A DNA stretch of 12,548 nt from Chloroflexota bacterium (GTDB lineage Bacteria > Chloroflexota > UBA4733), in the NCBI GenBank assembly GCA_023381895.1, contig JAMCTA010000129.1, positions 1 to 12,548 on the forward strand, in the 5' to 3' direction. How positions within the stretch are numbered: position 1 is the first letter of the stretch; the number at the start of each line of letters is the position of its first letter. Under the pieces are notes generated by a model. The model saw only the letters and a list, made by a program, of their open reading frames with translations, did no database searches and was not told where the DNA came from. This document shows, piece by piece, positions 6,101 to 12,548 of the stretch. The position numbers were made by a program, and so were the translations under genes.

Positions 6101-7522
6101 ATGGCCACACCATCTCGCCTCACTCGCCGCTCCCTCCTCCTCGCCGCTGGCCAGATCTCTCTCACCGCTCTTGCCCTCTCCGCTTGCGGCGGCACCACCA
6201 GTAGCAGCGCATCCACCACCGCTGCCAGCACTTCTGCCGCCCCAGCTTCCCAAGCCACCACTACCACCACCAGTATCTCCGTCCCAGCCGCCGTCACCTC
6301 CGCCACGGCCACAGGTACCGTGACACGATCGCCGGGGGGAAAGCCGGTGCCGGTGGTGTGGATGCATTCGTTCAGTGCGGACCAGCAGCTGCGCCTGAAA
6401 GACATCCTCGTCGTCGATGTCAAACGTGACCTGCCCGGCATTGCCTTGCGCATCATATCCAGTTTGCCCCACTATACGGACTTGCAGATCCTCATCGCTG
6501 GCGGCAGCCAGCCCGACGTGACGATGAACCAGGGGCTCAATCCGCTCGGCATGTTCGCTGATCCCAGCGCCTACATCGCCCGGGACAAGTTTGACCTCGG
6601 CCCTTACAACCCCGTTCTGCTGGGCTTCATGAAATGGCAGGGGGTTCTCTGGAGCTTGCCGGCGAGTGTCGGCGGTGATGGCCCGATATGGGTCTTCAAC
6701 AAGACACGATTCAAGAATACAGGCGTGCCCTATCCGCCCGATCGCTGGGACGATCCGACCTGGACGTGGGATGAGCTGGTCAAACGGACGCGGGCGCTCA
6801 CCAGCACAAAGGGGGGCATAACGACCTATGGCTTCGGTCCAATGTGGGGGTGGCAGTCGCATCCGCGGCCGTGGGGAGCGCAGTGGCTCAAGGAGGACCT
6901 CACGACGGTGACGGCTGACACGCCGGAGATGCTCCAGGCCTTCACCGTCTGGCAAGACATGTTTGTCAAGTTTGGCGTCCTTCCCAAGCCGGGAGAGAAG
7001 CCTGGCTACAACACCACGCAAGACCCGATACTTAGCGGAGCGTCTGCCATCAAGCCCACCGGCGCCTGGGCCTATTCCAGCTACATGCACGTGCCGCAGG
7101 TTGCTTGGGCGCTAGCACCCGTGCCCAGAGGCGCAGTCACTGCCTGCGACCAGACGTACTTCGGGGTGAGCATCGTCAAGGGGGCCAAGCATCCCGACGG
7201 GGCGTGGGAGTTTGCTCGCTGGCTCGCCACGACACTAGACTACACGCTCGTGCGTCAGGTCCCGCCGGCGCTGCCAGGGCTCTTTGACCGATGGGTACCT
7301 GCCGTCTTTGGTGACCAGGCGGCCGAGCGGCGAGCCCACCTCATCAAGGAAGGGCTGGCTTTCGCCGCTCCTTCTGATGCACTCAAGTCCGCTCCGCAGA
7401 CCGTGGCCATGTCGAAAGCTGTCGGTGCGCTCATCCTCAAGCTCAGCACTGGCCAGATTACTCCAGCGGATATGCTGCGGCAGGCGCAGACGCAGCTCCA
7501 GGTGCTGGCCAGCACGCCGTGA
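6101..7522 (+). CDS. ABC carbohydrate-type solute-binding lipoprotein (family 1), Tat signal
   Basis: This 473-residue extracellular lipoprotein probably captures a sugar or related compound for an ABC importer. Residues 8-14 (TRRSLLL) form a twin-arginine signal, and LSAC at 26-29 is a lipobox with Cys29 as the lipidated residue. Residues 30-74 form a Ser/Thr/Ala-rich linker holding the domain off the membrane. The binding domain follows: PVVWMHSFSADQQLRLKDIL, a LPHYTDLQILIAGGSQPDV segment typical of SBP family 1, then LWSLPASVGGDGPIWVFNKT as the hinge region and DDPTWTWDELV. The last part (GVSIVKGAKHPDGAWEFARW) is the standard C-terminal helix pattern of this family. It heads an operon with a Gfo/Idh/MocA dehydrogenase 52 bases on. 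No permease or ATPase gene lies in the window. The exact ligand cannot be told. Confidence 0.92.
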   Translation: MATPSRLTRRSLLLAAGQISLTALALSACGGTTSSSASTTAASTSAAPASQATTTTTSISVPAAVTSATATGTVTRSPGGKPVPVVWMHSFSADQQLRLKDILVVDVKRDLPGIALRIISSLPHYTDLQILIAGGSQPDVTMNQGLNPLGMFADPSAYIARDKFDLGPYNPVLLGFMKWQGVLWSLPASVGGDGPIWVFNKTRFKNTGVPYPPDRWDDPTWTWDELVKRTRALTSTKGGITTYGFGPMWGWQSHPRPWGAQWLKEDLTTVTADTPEMLQAFTVWQDMFVKFGVLPKPGEKPGYNTTQDPILSGASAIKPTGAWAYSSYMHVPQVAWALAPVPRGAVTACDQTYFGVSIVKGAKHPDGAWEFARWLATTLDYTLVRQVPPALPGLFDRWVPAVFGDQAAERRAHLIKEGLAFAAPSDALKSAPQTVAMSKAVGALILKLSTGQITPADMLRQAQTQLQVLASTP

Positions 7523-7574
7523 CATGCACCAGGGTAACGGCCAGCACCGTCGTACTGTGAAGGGAGCAGAAGCT

Positions 7575-8603
7575 ATGGTAGGAGTGACTGCCGCTATCAT
7601 CGGTTGTGGCAAACGGGGCGTCAACGCCCACGGCGTCGGTCTGCAACGCTCGGAGAAGTTCGACCTCGTGGCGGTATGCGATCTTGACGACGCCTGTCGG
7701 TCTGCTGCGAGTGCGCAGTTGGGTGTACCGGGGGTGCGCGATTATCAAGAGCTCCTCCTGCGTCCAGACATCGAAGCCGTGGTCATTGCGACGAGTGCCA
7801 AGTGGCACGCACCGATCGCCTTCGATGCCATCAGAGCAGGTAAGCACGTGCTGATTGAGAAGCCGCTGGCAGATACCGCTAAGGCCGCCTACGCGCTGGC
7901 AAAGGCTGCCGAGCGCAGTGGAGTCGTGGGCATCGTTGGCTACCAGCACCGGATGTCGCCCTTTGCTGCGGCGTTAGCGGAGGAGCTTCCAGCCATTGAA
8001 CCGGTCCAGGCACTGTTGACCGCGCAGCGAGGCCCGCTGAACCCGCAGTTTTTCTTCCCGGCGCATTACGGCGGTATCGCCGACGACACGACCCACACGA
8101 TCCACCTGGCCCTGTGGGCGATGGGAGGCCACCCAGAAGGAGTCATGGCGCACGTTCGGCGAGGCGCCATCCAGGCAGATGGCACGCTGGAATTCCTCGA
8201 CCTGCTCGTTGACTTCGCCGGAGGAGCACGCAGTGCTGTGATCGTGAGCAGCATGTTTGGGATCCGCGTGCCTAACCGGATCGAGTTCATTGGCCTCCGC
8301 GGTACTGTGGTCAGCTCTGACCGGAGTGTGCTGCAGGTGGTCCATCACGCGGGCATCCATGCGCCTGGCGCGCGTATGCCGCCGGGGATGGAGGTACGCA
8401 GCAGAGCAATTGCCGCTGGCGGCGACCCAGGAGAGACGGCAACGCTGCTCGACCACTTTGCTGACCTCATTCGCGGAACGGTTGACCGCGCGCATCCGTT
8501 GGCATGTACACTAGCCGAGGGAGCGGATGCCATCGCCATTACTGAAGCTATGGTCCGTTCGGCCGAAGAAGGACGGCGTATTCCCCTAGCGGAGCTGGTC
8601 TGA
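7575..8603 (+). CDS. Gfo/Idh/MocA-family NAD(P)-dependent oxidoreductase
   Basis: This 342-residue cytoplasmic dehydrogenase probably oxidises or epimerises a sugar or polyol using NAD(P). ATG 7575 is chosen because AAGGGAG (7560-7566) lies 8 bases before it. The Rossmann fold begins at once with the GxGxxG motif in IIGCGKRG (residues 8-15). EKPLADT at 95-101 carries the family's conserved EKP, whose Lys96 is the usual catalytic or cofactor-contacting residue. GYQHRMSP follows, and ADDTTHTIHLALW near residues 169-180 matches the conserved acidic/His region of the substrate domain. The C-terminal part (GTVVSSDRSVLQVVHHAG) is the large beta-sheet domain. Its place between a solute-binding protein and a TIM-barrel isomerase points to catabolism of an imported carbohydrate, in the manner of inositol or modified-sugar pathways; the substrate remains unknown. 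Confidence 0.92.
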   Translation: MVGVTAAIIGCGKRGVNAHGVGLQRSEKFDLVAVCDLDDACRSAASAQLGVPGVRDYQELLLRPDIEAVVIATSAKWHAPIAFDAIRAGKHVLIEKPLADTAKAAYALAKAAERSGVVGIVGYQHRMSPFAAALAEELPAIEPVQALLTAQRGPLNPQFFFPAHYGGIADDTTHTIHLALWAMGGHPEGVMAHVRRGAIQADGTLEFLDLLVDFAGGARSAVIVSSMFGIRVPNRIEFIGLRGTVVSSDRSVLQVVHHAGIHAPGARMPPGMEVRSRAIAAGGDPGETATLLDHFADLIRGTVDRAHPLACTLAEGADAIAITEAMVRSAEEGRRIPLAELV

Positions 8604-8667
8604 TGCGCTGCCGTGCCGGCAGATGCCCACTAGGCAGCCGGACTGTGGCAAATGTGAGGAGAGAGTA

Positions 8668-9462
8668 GTGGGAAGATTTCGCATCGCCTGTCATCTGATC
8701 CAGTGGGGTTCCTTGCGTGACCGTGAGCCGGAGCGAATACTCGGGGAAATTGTCACCGCTGGCTATGACGGCGTGGAAGGGCTACGGGCCGACGACTCCC
8801 ATCGTATGCTGGAGCTCTGCGCCCTGGCCTGGCACTTCGGTCTCCAACCGGTCAACGTCGGCTGTAGCGACGCGGTCGAGCGGATCCAATGGAACGCTGT
8901 GCTGGGGAACGGCGCTGCGGAGGTGCCCGGCCAGCGCCGTCCGGCGAAAGGGGCGCCGCTCAGCGACCAGGACGTGCAGGCGGCCGCAGCAAAGCTCGCC
9001 GAGCCCCTGGCGGTGTGCCAGCAGTATCGTGTGCGTGGCTTCCACCATGCCCATATGGGTACCTACATCGAAACGGTGGAGGATGCCAGGCGGCTGCTGG
9101 CTCGCCAGCCCGACCTCTGGCTGCTGTGGGACACCGGCCACATGCTGGCGGCCGGCGCCGATCCGCTCCAGGTATTTGAGACCGAGCTGGCTTACCGCAT
9201 CGCTCACGTCCATCTCAAGGACTTCTATGCCGACGACCCGACGACGTGGAACCACCGGACCGGTGCCTTCAACGACACGGCCCGCTTTGCCGAGCTGGGC
9301 CAAGGGAACGCCGGGTTCGACGTAGCAGCGGCCCTGCGTGGACTGGAGCGTGTGGGCTATCAGGGCTGGGTCTCAGTCGAGCTCGATCGCCCCTATCCTA
9401 CGCGCTCTGCCGACGAAGCGGCTGCTCGCAACCGTGCCTATCTGCGGTCGTTGGGATACTGA
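8668..9462 (+). CDS. Xylose-isomerase-like TIM-barrel sugar phosphate isomerase/epimerase
   Basis: This 264-residue enzyme belongs to the AP-endonuclease-2/xylose-isomerase TIM-barrel superfamily (IolE/IolI-like), which isomerises, epimerises or dehydrates sugars and inosose with a divalent metal. GTG 8668 is preferred because AGGAG (8657-8661) lies 6 bases before it; an ATG at 8623 in frame would add a 15-residue extension without family character. Marks include the first strand RIACHLIQWG, HHAHMGTYIE at residues 126-135, LLWDTGHMLAAG at 152-163 with likely metal ligands Asp155 and His158, HVHLKDFY at 180-187, and SVELD at 236-240 with a probable metal-ligand Glu238. It follows the dehydrogenase by 64 bases and is probably the last gene of this operon. 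Substrate is unknown; it is not clearly IolE itself. Confidence 0.88.
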   Translation: MGRFRIACHLIQWGSLRDREPERILGEIVTAGYDGVEGLRADDSHRMLELCALAWHFGLQPVNVGCSDAVERIQWNAVLGNGAAEVPGQRRPAKGAPLSDQDVQAAAAKLAEPLAVCQQYRVRGFHHAHMGTYIETVEDARRLLARQPDLWLLWDTGHMLAAGADPLQVFETELAYRIAHVHLKDFYADDPTTWNHRTGAFNDTARFAELGQGNAGFDVAAALRGLERVGYQGWVSVELDRPYPTRSADEAAARNRAYLRSLGY

Positions 9463-9533
9463 TCGCGCCCTTCGCAGTTCGAAGCTCCTTGGAGAGCGTG
9501 AGGATCCGGGGAGGGTAAAGCCGGCCGCTCGCT

Positions 9534-9662
9534 ACCGGCCGTCGCATGGGAGGCTGGGTACTTCGATAGCGTGGCGGGTATCCGGCGGCAGAAATCCTAA
9601 TCTTACGCCGGTTGGTGCGGCCGGTTCCAGCGATCCAACGTCTGGATGGGGACGCGGCCGGT
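9534..9662. repeat. GC-rich repeat set in the convergent gap after the isomerase gene
   Basis: ACCGGCCG at 9534-9541 is complementary to CGGCCGGT at both 9618-9625 and 9655-9662, so two alternative long-range stems are possible in the 199-base gap between convergent operons. None is followed by a T-run. They may help end transcription, or may simply reflect GC-rich chance. I see no gene or RNA gene here. Confidence 0.25.
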
Positions 9663-10792
9663 CATTGTCGAGAAACCGTCAAGATGTGCCTGCGCTCGTG
9701 TGACTCCCACACCGGAGCCCGGTCCCCGCCGAGGTGGCGCAGGAGGGCGAGGTAGTACTCGTAGTTTTCCATTGGCACGTCCGAAGGGACAGGCTCGTCC
9801 ACGGCTGGAAAGTAGCCGCCCTCTGCCAGCAGCGATGGCACCTTGGCCAGAACTTCATCAGCGATGTCGCGCCACTGGCAGGCCAGCACCGCGTGATCCA
9901 GATTGCCAATCAAGACCAGACCTCGACCGTAGCGCTCCCGCAGTGCAACCGCGTCCAGCCCACCGGCCACGTCGAGGAAGGCCAGACAGTTCACCCCGCT
10001 CGCCAGCCAGAATGGGAGCAAGTCCGCGACCTGCCCTCTCGCCTGGACGGCGATCGCCGGAATCCCGGCTTCCCGTAAGAAGCCGGCGACCCGGCGGTAG
10101 AACGGGCCGAAGAGCCGGTCGAATTCCTCCGGTGACCCCAGCGCGCCGGTCCGATAGGCCCAGGGTTCCTTGATGATCACGAAGTCAAGGTCGAGGTTCA
10201 GCACGGCTCGCTGCGCTGCCTGAACCGCAAAGTCGCTCAGGTACGCTACCATCTCCTCCACCCAGGAATGCTCCGTGCGCGTCGCGTTACCCAGGCGGCG
10301 CAGTCCCATCCAATCGTGCAGCGCACTGAAGGGGCCGCTGAGCTGGAGGCCCAAGGGGTAGTCACGACCACGGCGCTCGCGGCAATAGTCCTCAAAGAAG
10401 CGCGGGTAGCGTGCCGGGGATTCCGGATTCAGCCTTCCGCGCACCATTGCCCACTGCTCGCGCCCGCGGAGGGGGAAGCGTTCCCGCGCCGCGTCGGCGC
10501 GCCCTACCGTGTCCTCGACGTGTTCACGGTCGGTCCCGACCCGCCACTCCTCGCTCTCCTCGACGTCGGTCGCTGCTAACCCGGGGAGCAAACCGAGCGC
10601 GACCGGTGCCACTTCCATGCGCTCGAAGCCGAACTGTTGGATCACGTGCACGTCACGGCGCAATCCCTCGCGATACCAGCGCTGGATGGTCTCTGGGTCG
10701 AAGGGATGGAACAGGCAGGGCAGCGGCACGGTATCGAGCGCCTCGCAGCGCACGACGGCCAGGAAACGCTCGCGGCTGTTCATTGCAGTCAT
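9662..10792 (-). CDS. UroD-like (uroporphyrinogen decarboxylase superfamily) methyltransferase-type protein, paralogue 1
   Basis: This 376-residue cytoplasmic protein belongs to the UroD/MtaA superfamily but is not HemE: the RQAGR-type N-terminal motif of true uroporphyrinogen decarboxylase is absent. ATG 10792 is chosen with AGAGGA 5 bases upstream; MNSRERF, three codons later, is an alternative. Family marks are VAPVALGLLPG, RDYPLGLQLSGPFSALHDWM plus GLRRLG, a LGSPEEFDRLFGPF segment, LDVAGGLDAVALRERYGRGL, GNLDHAVL and the C-terminal GGYFPAVDEPVPSDVPMENY. Where zinc methyltransferases carry His-x-Cys-Gly, this protein reads QARG (residues 250-253). It is downstream of a clear paralogue and a corrinoid protein on the same strand, so it probably transfers or accepts a methyl group at a corrinoid. 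Substrate unknown. It is the more divergent of the pair. Confidence 0.85.
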   Translation of the reverse strand: MTAMNSRERFLAVVRCEALDTVPLPCLFHPFDPETIQRWYREGLRRDVHVIQQFGFERMEVAPVALGLLPGLAATDVEESEEWRVGTDREHVEDTVGRADAARERFPLRGREQWAMVRGRLNPESPARYPRFFEDYCRERRGRDYPLGLQLSGPFSALHDWMGLRRLGNATRTEHSWVEEMVAYLSDFAVQAAQRAVLNLDLDFVIIKEPWAYRTGALGSPEEFDRLFGPFYRRVAGFLREAGIPAIAVQARGQVADLLPFWLASGVNCLAFLDVAGGLDAVALRERYGRGLVLIGNLDHAVLACQWRDIADEVLAKVPSLLAEGGYFPAVDEPVPSDVPMENYEYYLALLRHLGGDRAPVWESHERRHILTVSRQ

Positions 10793-10795
10793 CCC

Positions 10796-10823
10796 GTTCC
10801 TCTCACGTGCCTGTCCGGGCCGG
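10796..10823 (-). repeat. Leader element, copy 1, before UroD-like paralogue 1
   Basis: On the minus strand the element runs CCGGCCCGGACAGGCACGTG followed by AGAGGAAC. It lies between the stop of paralogue 2 and the start of paralogue 1 and contains the Shine-Dalgarno sequence of the latter. It is nearly the same as the leader of paralogue 2 at 11960-11986. Confidence 0.55.
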
Positions 10824-10826
10824 CAG

Positions 10827-11954
10827 TCAGTCTTCCCAGTATCCACGACGCCGGGCTTCGTCGAGAGCCGCCGTGGGGTCCGTGGCCACACGCTGGAGCA
10901 GCTCCATGTAGTAGCGGAAGTGCGCAAACGGCACGTCGGGGGGAACCAGGTGATCGATCCACGGCGCATAGCCACCCTGCAGCATCAGCCAGGGGACTTT
11001 GGACAGCACCTCAGCGTCGATCGCTGCCGGTCCTTGCGCGAGCACGCGTTTGTCGACGTTCCCGTAGAGCATGAGGTTCTTGCCGTAGCGGCGGCGCAAC
11101 GCCACCGCATCCTCTCCGGCGGCAACTTCCAGTGGATAGAAGCCGGTGACGCCGGCGTCCAGCCAGCAGGGAATGATCGGGTCATTTAGCCCGTCACTAT
11201 CCACCAGAATGATGTTCACGCCGTGGCGATGGAGCAGATCGGTCACGCGTTGATACGCGGGCACCTGGAACTCCTGAAAGGTGGTGGGCGAGCAGAGCGG
11301 CCGTCCCTTTCCGGCCATGTCCTCCCAGATCAAGGCAAAGTCGAACTGAATCGCATCGAGCGCGCGATGGATCGTCTCGCAGACACAGGTCGCGATGTGG
11401 TCGATGATCTCGTGGAGAAGCAGGGGATCGTCGGCGAACGTGTAGGACAGACGCTCCAGCCCCATCCAGTTGCGGACCCAGCCGAAGAAGGAACCAGCCG
11501 AGATTCCGAGGGGATAGTCGCGGTCCTGAACCGTCCGGACGTAGTCGTCCCACCAGAGCGGATAGCGCTTCGGAGAAGTGGGGTCGAGCCTCGGCTTGAA
11601 TTCTCGTTCCCAGTCCTCGCGCGTCTTGAGCGGGTAATCCAGCCACTGGGGCATGTTCATATCGGGGCGATCTTTGAACTCGCGGACGATCTGTCCTTCG
11701 CCTCCGCGCCGGACGAGACGTGTTTCGCCTTCCTCCTTCAGCACCTCGCGCTCGGTCCCGGGCAGGAGCCCCACGCTGATTGGCGCGACCTGGTAGCGGT
11801 CGGTCCCGAAGAAGGCGTCGACGTGAACGTCAGCGGGCAATCCCTCGCCGTGCCAGCGCTCGATGGTGCTGTTCCAGAGCCACGGAGGGAGGAGAAAGGT
11901 GCGATCCGGCTGGCCGAATTGCATCGTCTCGTGATACCGCTGGCGGGCATCCAT
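10827..11954 (-). CDS. UroD-like (uroporphyrinogen decarboxylase superfamily) methyltransferase-type protein, paralogue 2
   Basis: This 375-residue protein fits the large group of non-HemE UroD-family proteins linked to corrinoid methyl transfer. ATG 11954 has AGAGGA 7 bases upstream. Marks are VAPISVGLLPG, LDYPLKTREDWE, SPKRYPLWWDDY, RDYPLGISAGSFFGWVRNWM plus GLERLS, the FALIWEDMAGKG strand, LVDSDGLNDPIIPCWLDAGV, PLEVAAGEDAVALRRRYGKN, YGNVDKRVLA and QGGYAPWIDHLVPPDVPF. The DSDG at residues 252-255 stands where MtaA/MtbA enzymes have the zinc-binding His-x-Cys-Gly, so a classical zinc-thiol mechanism is not supported. The gap to the next gene is 34 bases and it follows the corrinoid protein by 94 bases, so all three are likely one operon. 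It is clearly similar to paralogue 1 over its whole length. Confidence 0.88.
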   Translation of the reverse strand: MDARQRYHETMQFGQPDRTFLLPPWLWNSTIERWHGEGLPADVHVDAFFGTDRYQVAPISVGLLPGTEREVLKEEGETRLVRRGGEGQIVREFKDRPDMNMPQWLDYPLKTREDWEREFKPRLDPTSPKRYPLWWDDYVRTVQDRDYPLGISAGSFFGWVRNWMGLERLSYTFADDPLLLHEIIDHIATCVCETIHRALDAIQFDFALIWEDMAGKGRPLCSPTTFQEFQVPAYQRVTDLLHRHGVNIILVDSDGLNDPIIPCWLDAGVTGFYPLEVAAGEDAVALRRRYGKNLMLYGNVDKRVLAQGPAAIDAEVLSKVPWLMLQGGYAPWIDHLVPPDVPFAHFRYYMELLQRVATDPTAALDEARRRGYWED

Positions 11955-11959
11955 AGCTC

Positions 11960-11986
11960 GTTCCTCTCAGTCCTTGTCTGGGCCGG
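11960..11986 (-). repeat. Leader element, copy 2, before UroD-like paralogue 2
   Basis: On the minus strand it runs CCGGCCCAGACAAGGACTGA followed by GAGGAAC, matching the copy at 10796-10823 at nearly every position apart from two missing bases and a few changes. It ends in the gene's Shine-Dalgarno site. The likely origin is duplication of the gene with its leader, though a shared control element is possible. Confidence 0.55.
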
Positions 11987-12048
11987 TCACACCGTCCTTC
12001 AACGACGAGGAAGGGTTGCCGGTCAAGCCGCTGCTCCACAGCTCTGGA

Positions 12049-12548
12049 TCAAGCGACTCGGGCCCGGAGCAGGTCTTGAACCACGTCGACGGCCGTGGCC
12101 GCATCAGCCGCGAAACCATCCGCTCCGACCTGCTGGGCGAATCGCTCGTTCACTGCCGCCCCACCCACGATGACGAGTACCTGCTCGCGCACGTTGGCCT
12201 GGCGCAGTGCGTCGATCACCGAGGTCATATTGGTCATCGTCGTCGTCAGCAGCGCCGACAGGGCTACCACCTGCGCGCCGTGCTCGATCACCGCCTGGAC
12301 GAACTGTTCCGCCTTCACGTTGGTCCCCAGGTCGACCACCTCGAAGCCTGCCCCTTCGAGCATCATCGCTACCAGATTCTTCCCGATGTCGTGCAAGTCG
12401 CCTTGGACGGTGCCAATTACCACTCGGGGGCGGCGGCTGTCTGTCCGTTCCGGGGTGACGAGTAGCGGCTTGATGAGCGCCAGCGCCGTCTTCATCGCTC
12501 GAGCCGCCCGCAGGAGCTCGGGAACGTAGTACTCTTCGCGCTTGAACC
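12049..12548 (-). CDS. Corrinoid (B12-binding) methyltransferase protein, MtaC/MtbC-like, 5'-truncated by window edge
   Basis: This small cytoplasmic protein carries a cobalamin that shuttles methyl groups between methyltransferases. The frame is open to the right edge of the window (FKREEYYVPELLRAARAMKT), so the start lies outside; 166 residues are visible of a family usually near 210. The EEYYVPELL-AARAMK segment belongs to the N-terminal helical cap. The Rossmann domain then shows VVIGTVQGDLHDIGKNLVAM with the base-off cobalt-ligand histidine at 12391-12393 in the DxHxxG motif, the LSALLTTTMTNM strand-helix, and VIVGGAAVNERFAQQVGADG at the nucleotide-tail pocket. These fit MtaC/MtbC-type corrinoid proteins. 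Two UroD-like genes follow downstream, the expected partners of such a protein. Any cobalamin riboswitch or promoter would lie beyond the window. Confidence 0.92.
   Translation of the reverse strand, partial: FKREEYYVPELLRAARAMKTALALIKPLLVTPERTDSRRPRVVIGTVQGDLHDIGKNLVAMMLEGAGFEVVDLGTNVKAEQFVQAVIEHGAQVVALSALLTTTMTNMTSVIDALRQANVREQVLVIVGGAAVNERFAQQVGADGFAADAATAVDVVQDLLRARVA

Noticed and set aside
6180..6320. Repeated ACC/TCC/GCC triplets resembling a tandem DNA repeat
   Set aside because: They encode the Ser/Thr/Ala linker after the lipobox, which is normal for lipoproteins of this kind; there is no regular unit.
10793..10975. N-terminal extension of UroD-like paralogue 1 by 61 residues
   Set aside because: It would overlap the 3' end of paralogue 2 in another frame; the ATG at 10792 has its own ribosome site.
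10509..11189. 226-codon plus-strand open frame opposite the junction of the two UroD-like genes
   Set aside because: It is the antisense image of two conserved genes; no domain or start signal.
11223..12173. 316-codon plus-strand open frame across UroD-like paralogue 2 and the corrinoid gene
   Set aside because: It spans two well-supported genes and their gap on the other strand and has no recognisable domain; it is a GC-rich shadow.
1..12548. tRNA, rRNA, CRISPR array or phage attachment site
   Set aside because: I looked on both strands and saw no cloverleaf, ribosomal sequence, regular spaced repeats or integrase with att-like repeats.

Overview
The window is GC-rich DNA with many GTG and TTG starts, Shine-Dalgarno-led genes and an actinobacterial-type ferrochelatase. 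The Tat/lipoprotein sugar-binding protein, the Gfo/Idh plus TIM-barrel isomerase pair and the UroD-like/corrinoid genes are a mixture common in Chloroflexota (Thermomicrobia-like) and some Actinobacteria. I favour a Chloroflexota-type bacterium, but the sequence alone does not prove it.

Left part (1-3817): two plus-strand heme genes, hemL (glutamate-1-semialdehyde aminomutase, 5' end cut by the window edge) and hemH (ferrochelatase). They converge on a minus-strand 14-helix MFS exporter, with a perfect 11-bp hairpin between them.

Middle part (about 3900-6100): a worn accessory island. It holds a frameshifted transposase remnant, a HigBA-like toxin-antitoxin pair whose toxin is broken by one lost G while its XRE antitoxin is intact, a co-directional 238-residue protein I do not recognise, and a possible remnant of a DUF429-like gene. 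An inverted repeat beside a good -10 box in front of the toxin looks like the module's operator/promoter.

Right part, plus strand (6101-9462): a carbohydrate-use operon with a Tat-exported lipoprotein solute-binding protein, a Gfo/Idh/MocA dehydrogenase and a xylose-isomerase-like TIM-barrel isomerase. No ABC permease or ATPase lies in the window. A palindrome just before the first gene is a candidate operator.

Right part, minus strand (9662-12548): three genes read from the right edge inwards, namely a methyltransferase-type corrinoid (B12-binding) protein with its base-off histidine motif and two tandem paralogues of the UroD-like methyltransferase superfamily. The two paralogues share a nearly identical 27-28 nt leader, and both lack the His-x-Cys zinc site expected in MtaA/MtbA-type enzymes. 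Together they look like a corrinoid-dependent methyl-transfer (demethylation) module of unknown substrate, convergent with the carbohydrate operon. This is the most interesting part of the window. Despite the heme genes at the left end, these UroD-like genes are not hemE.
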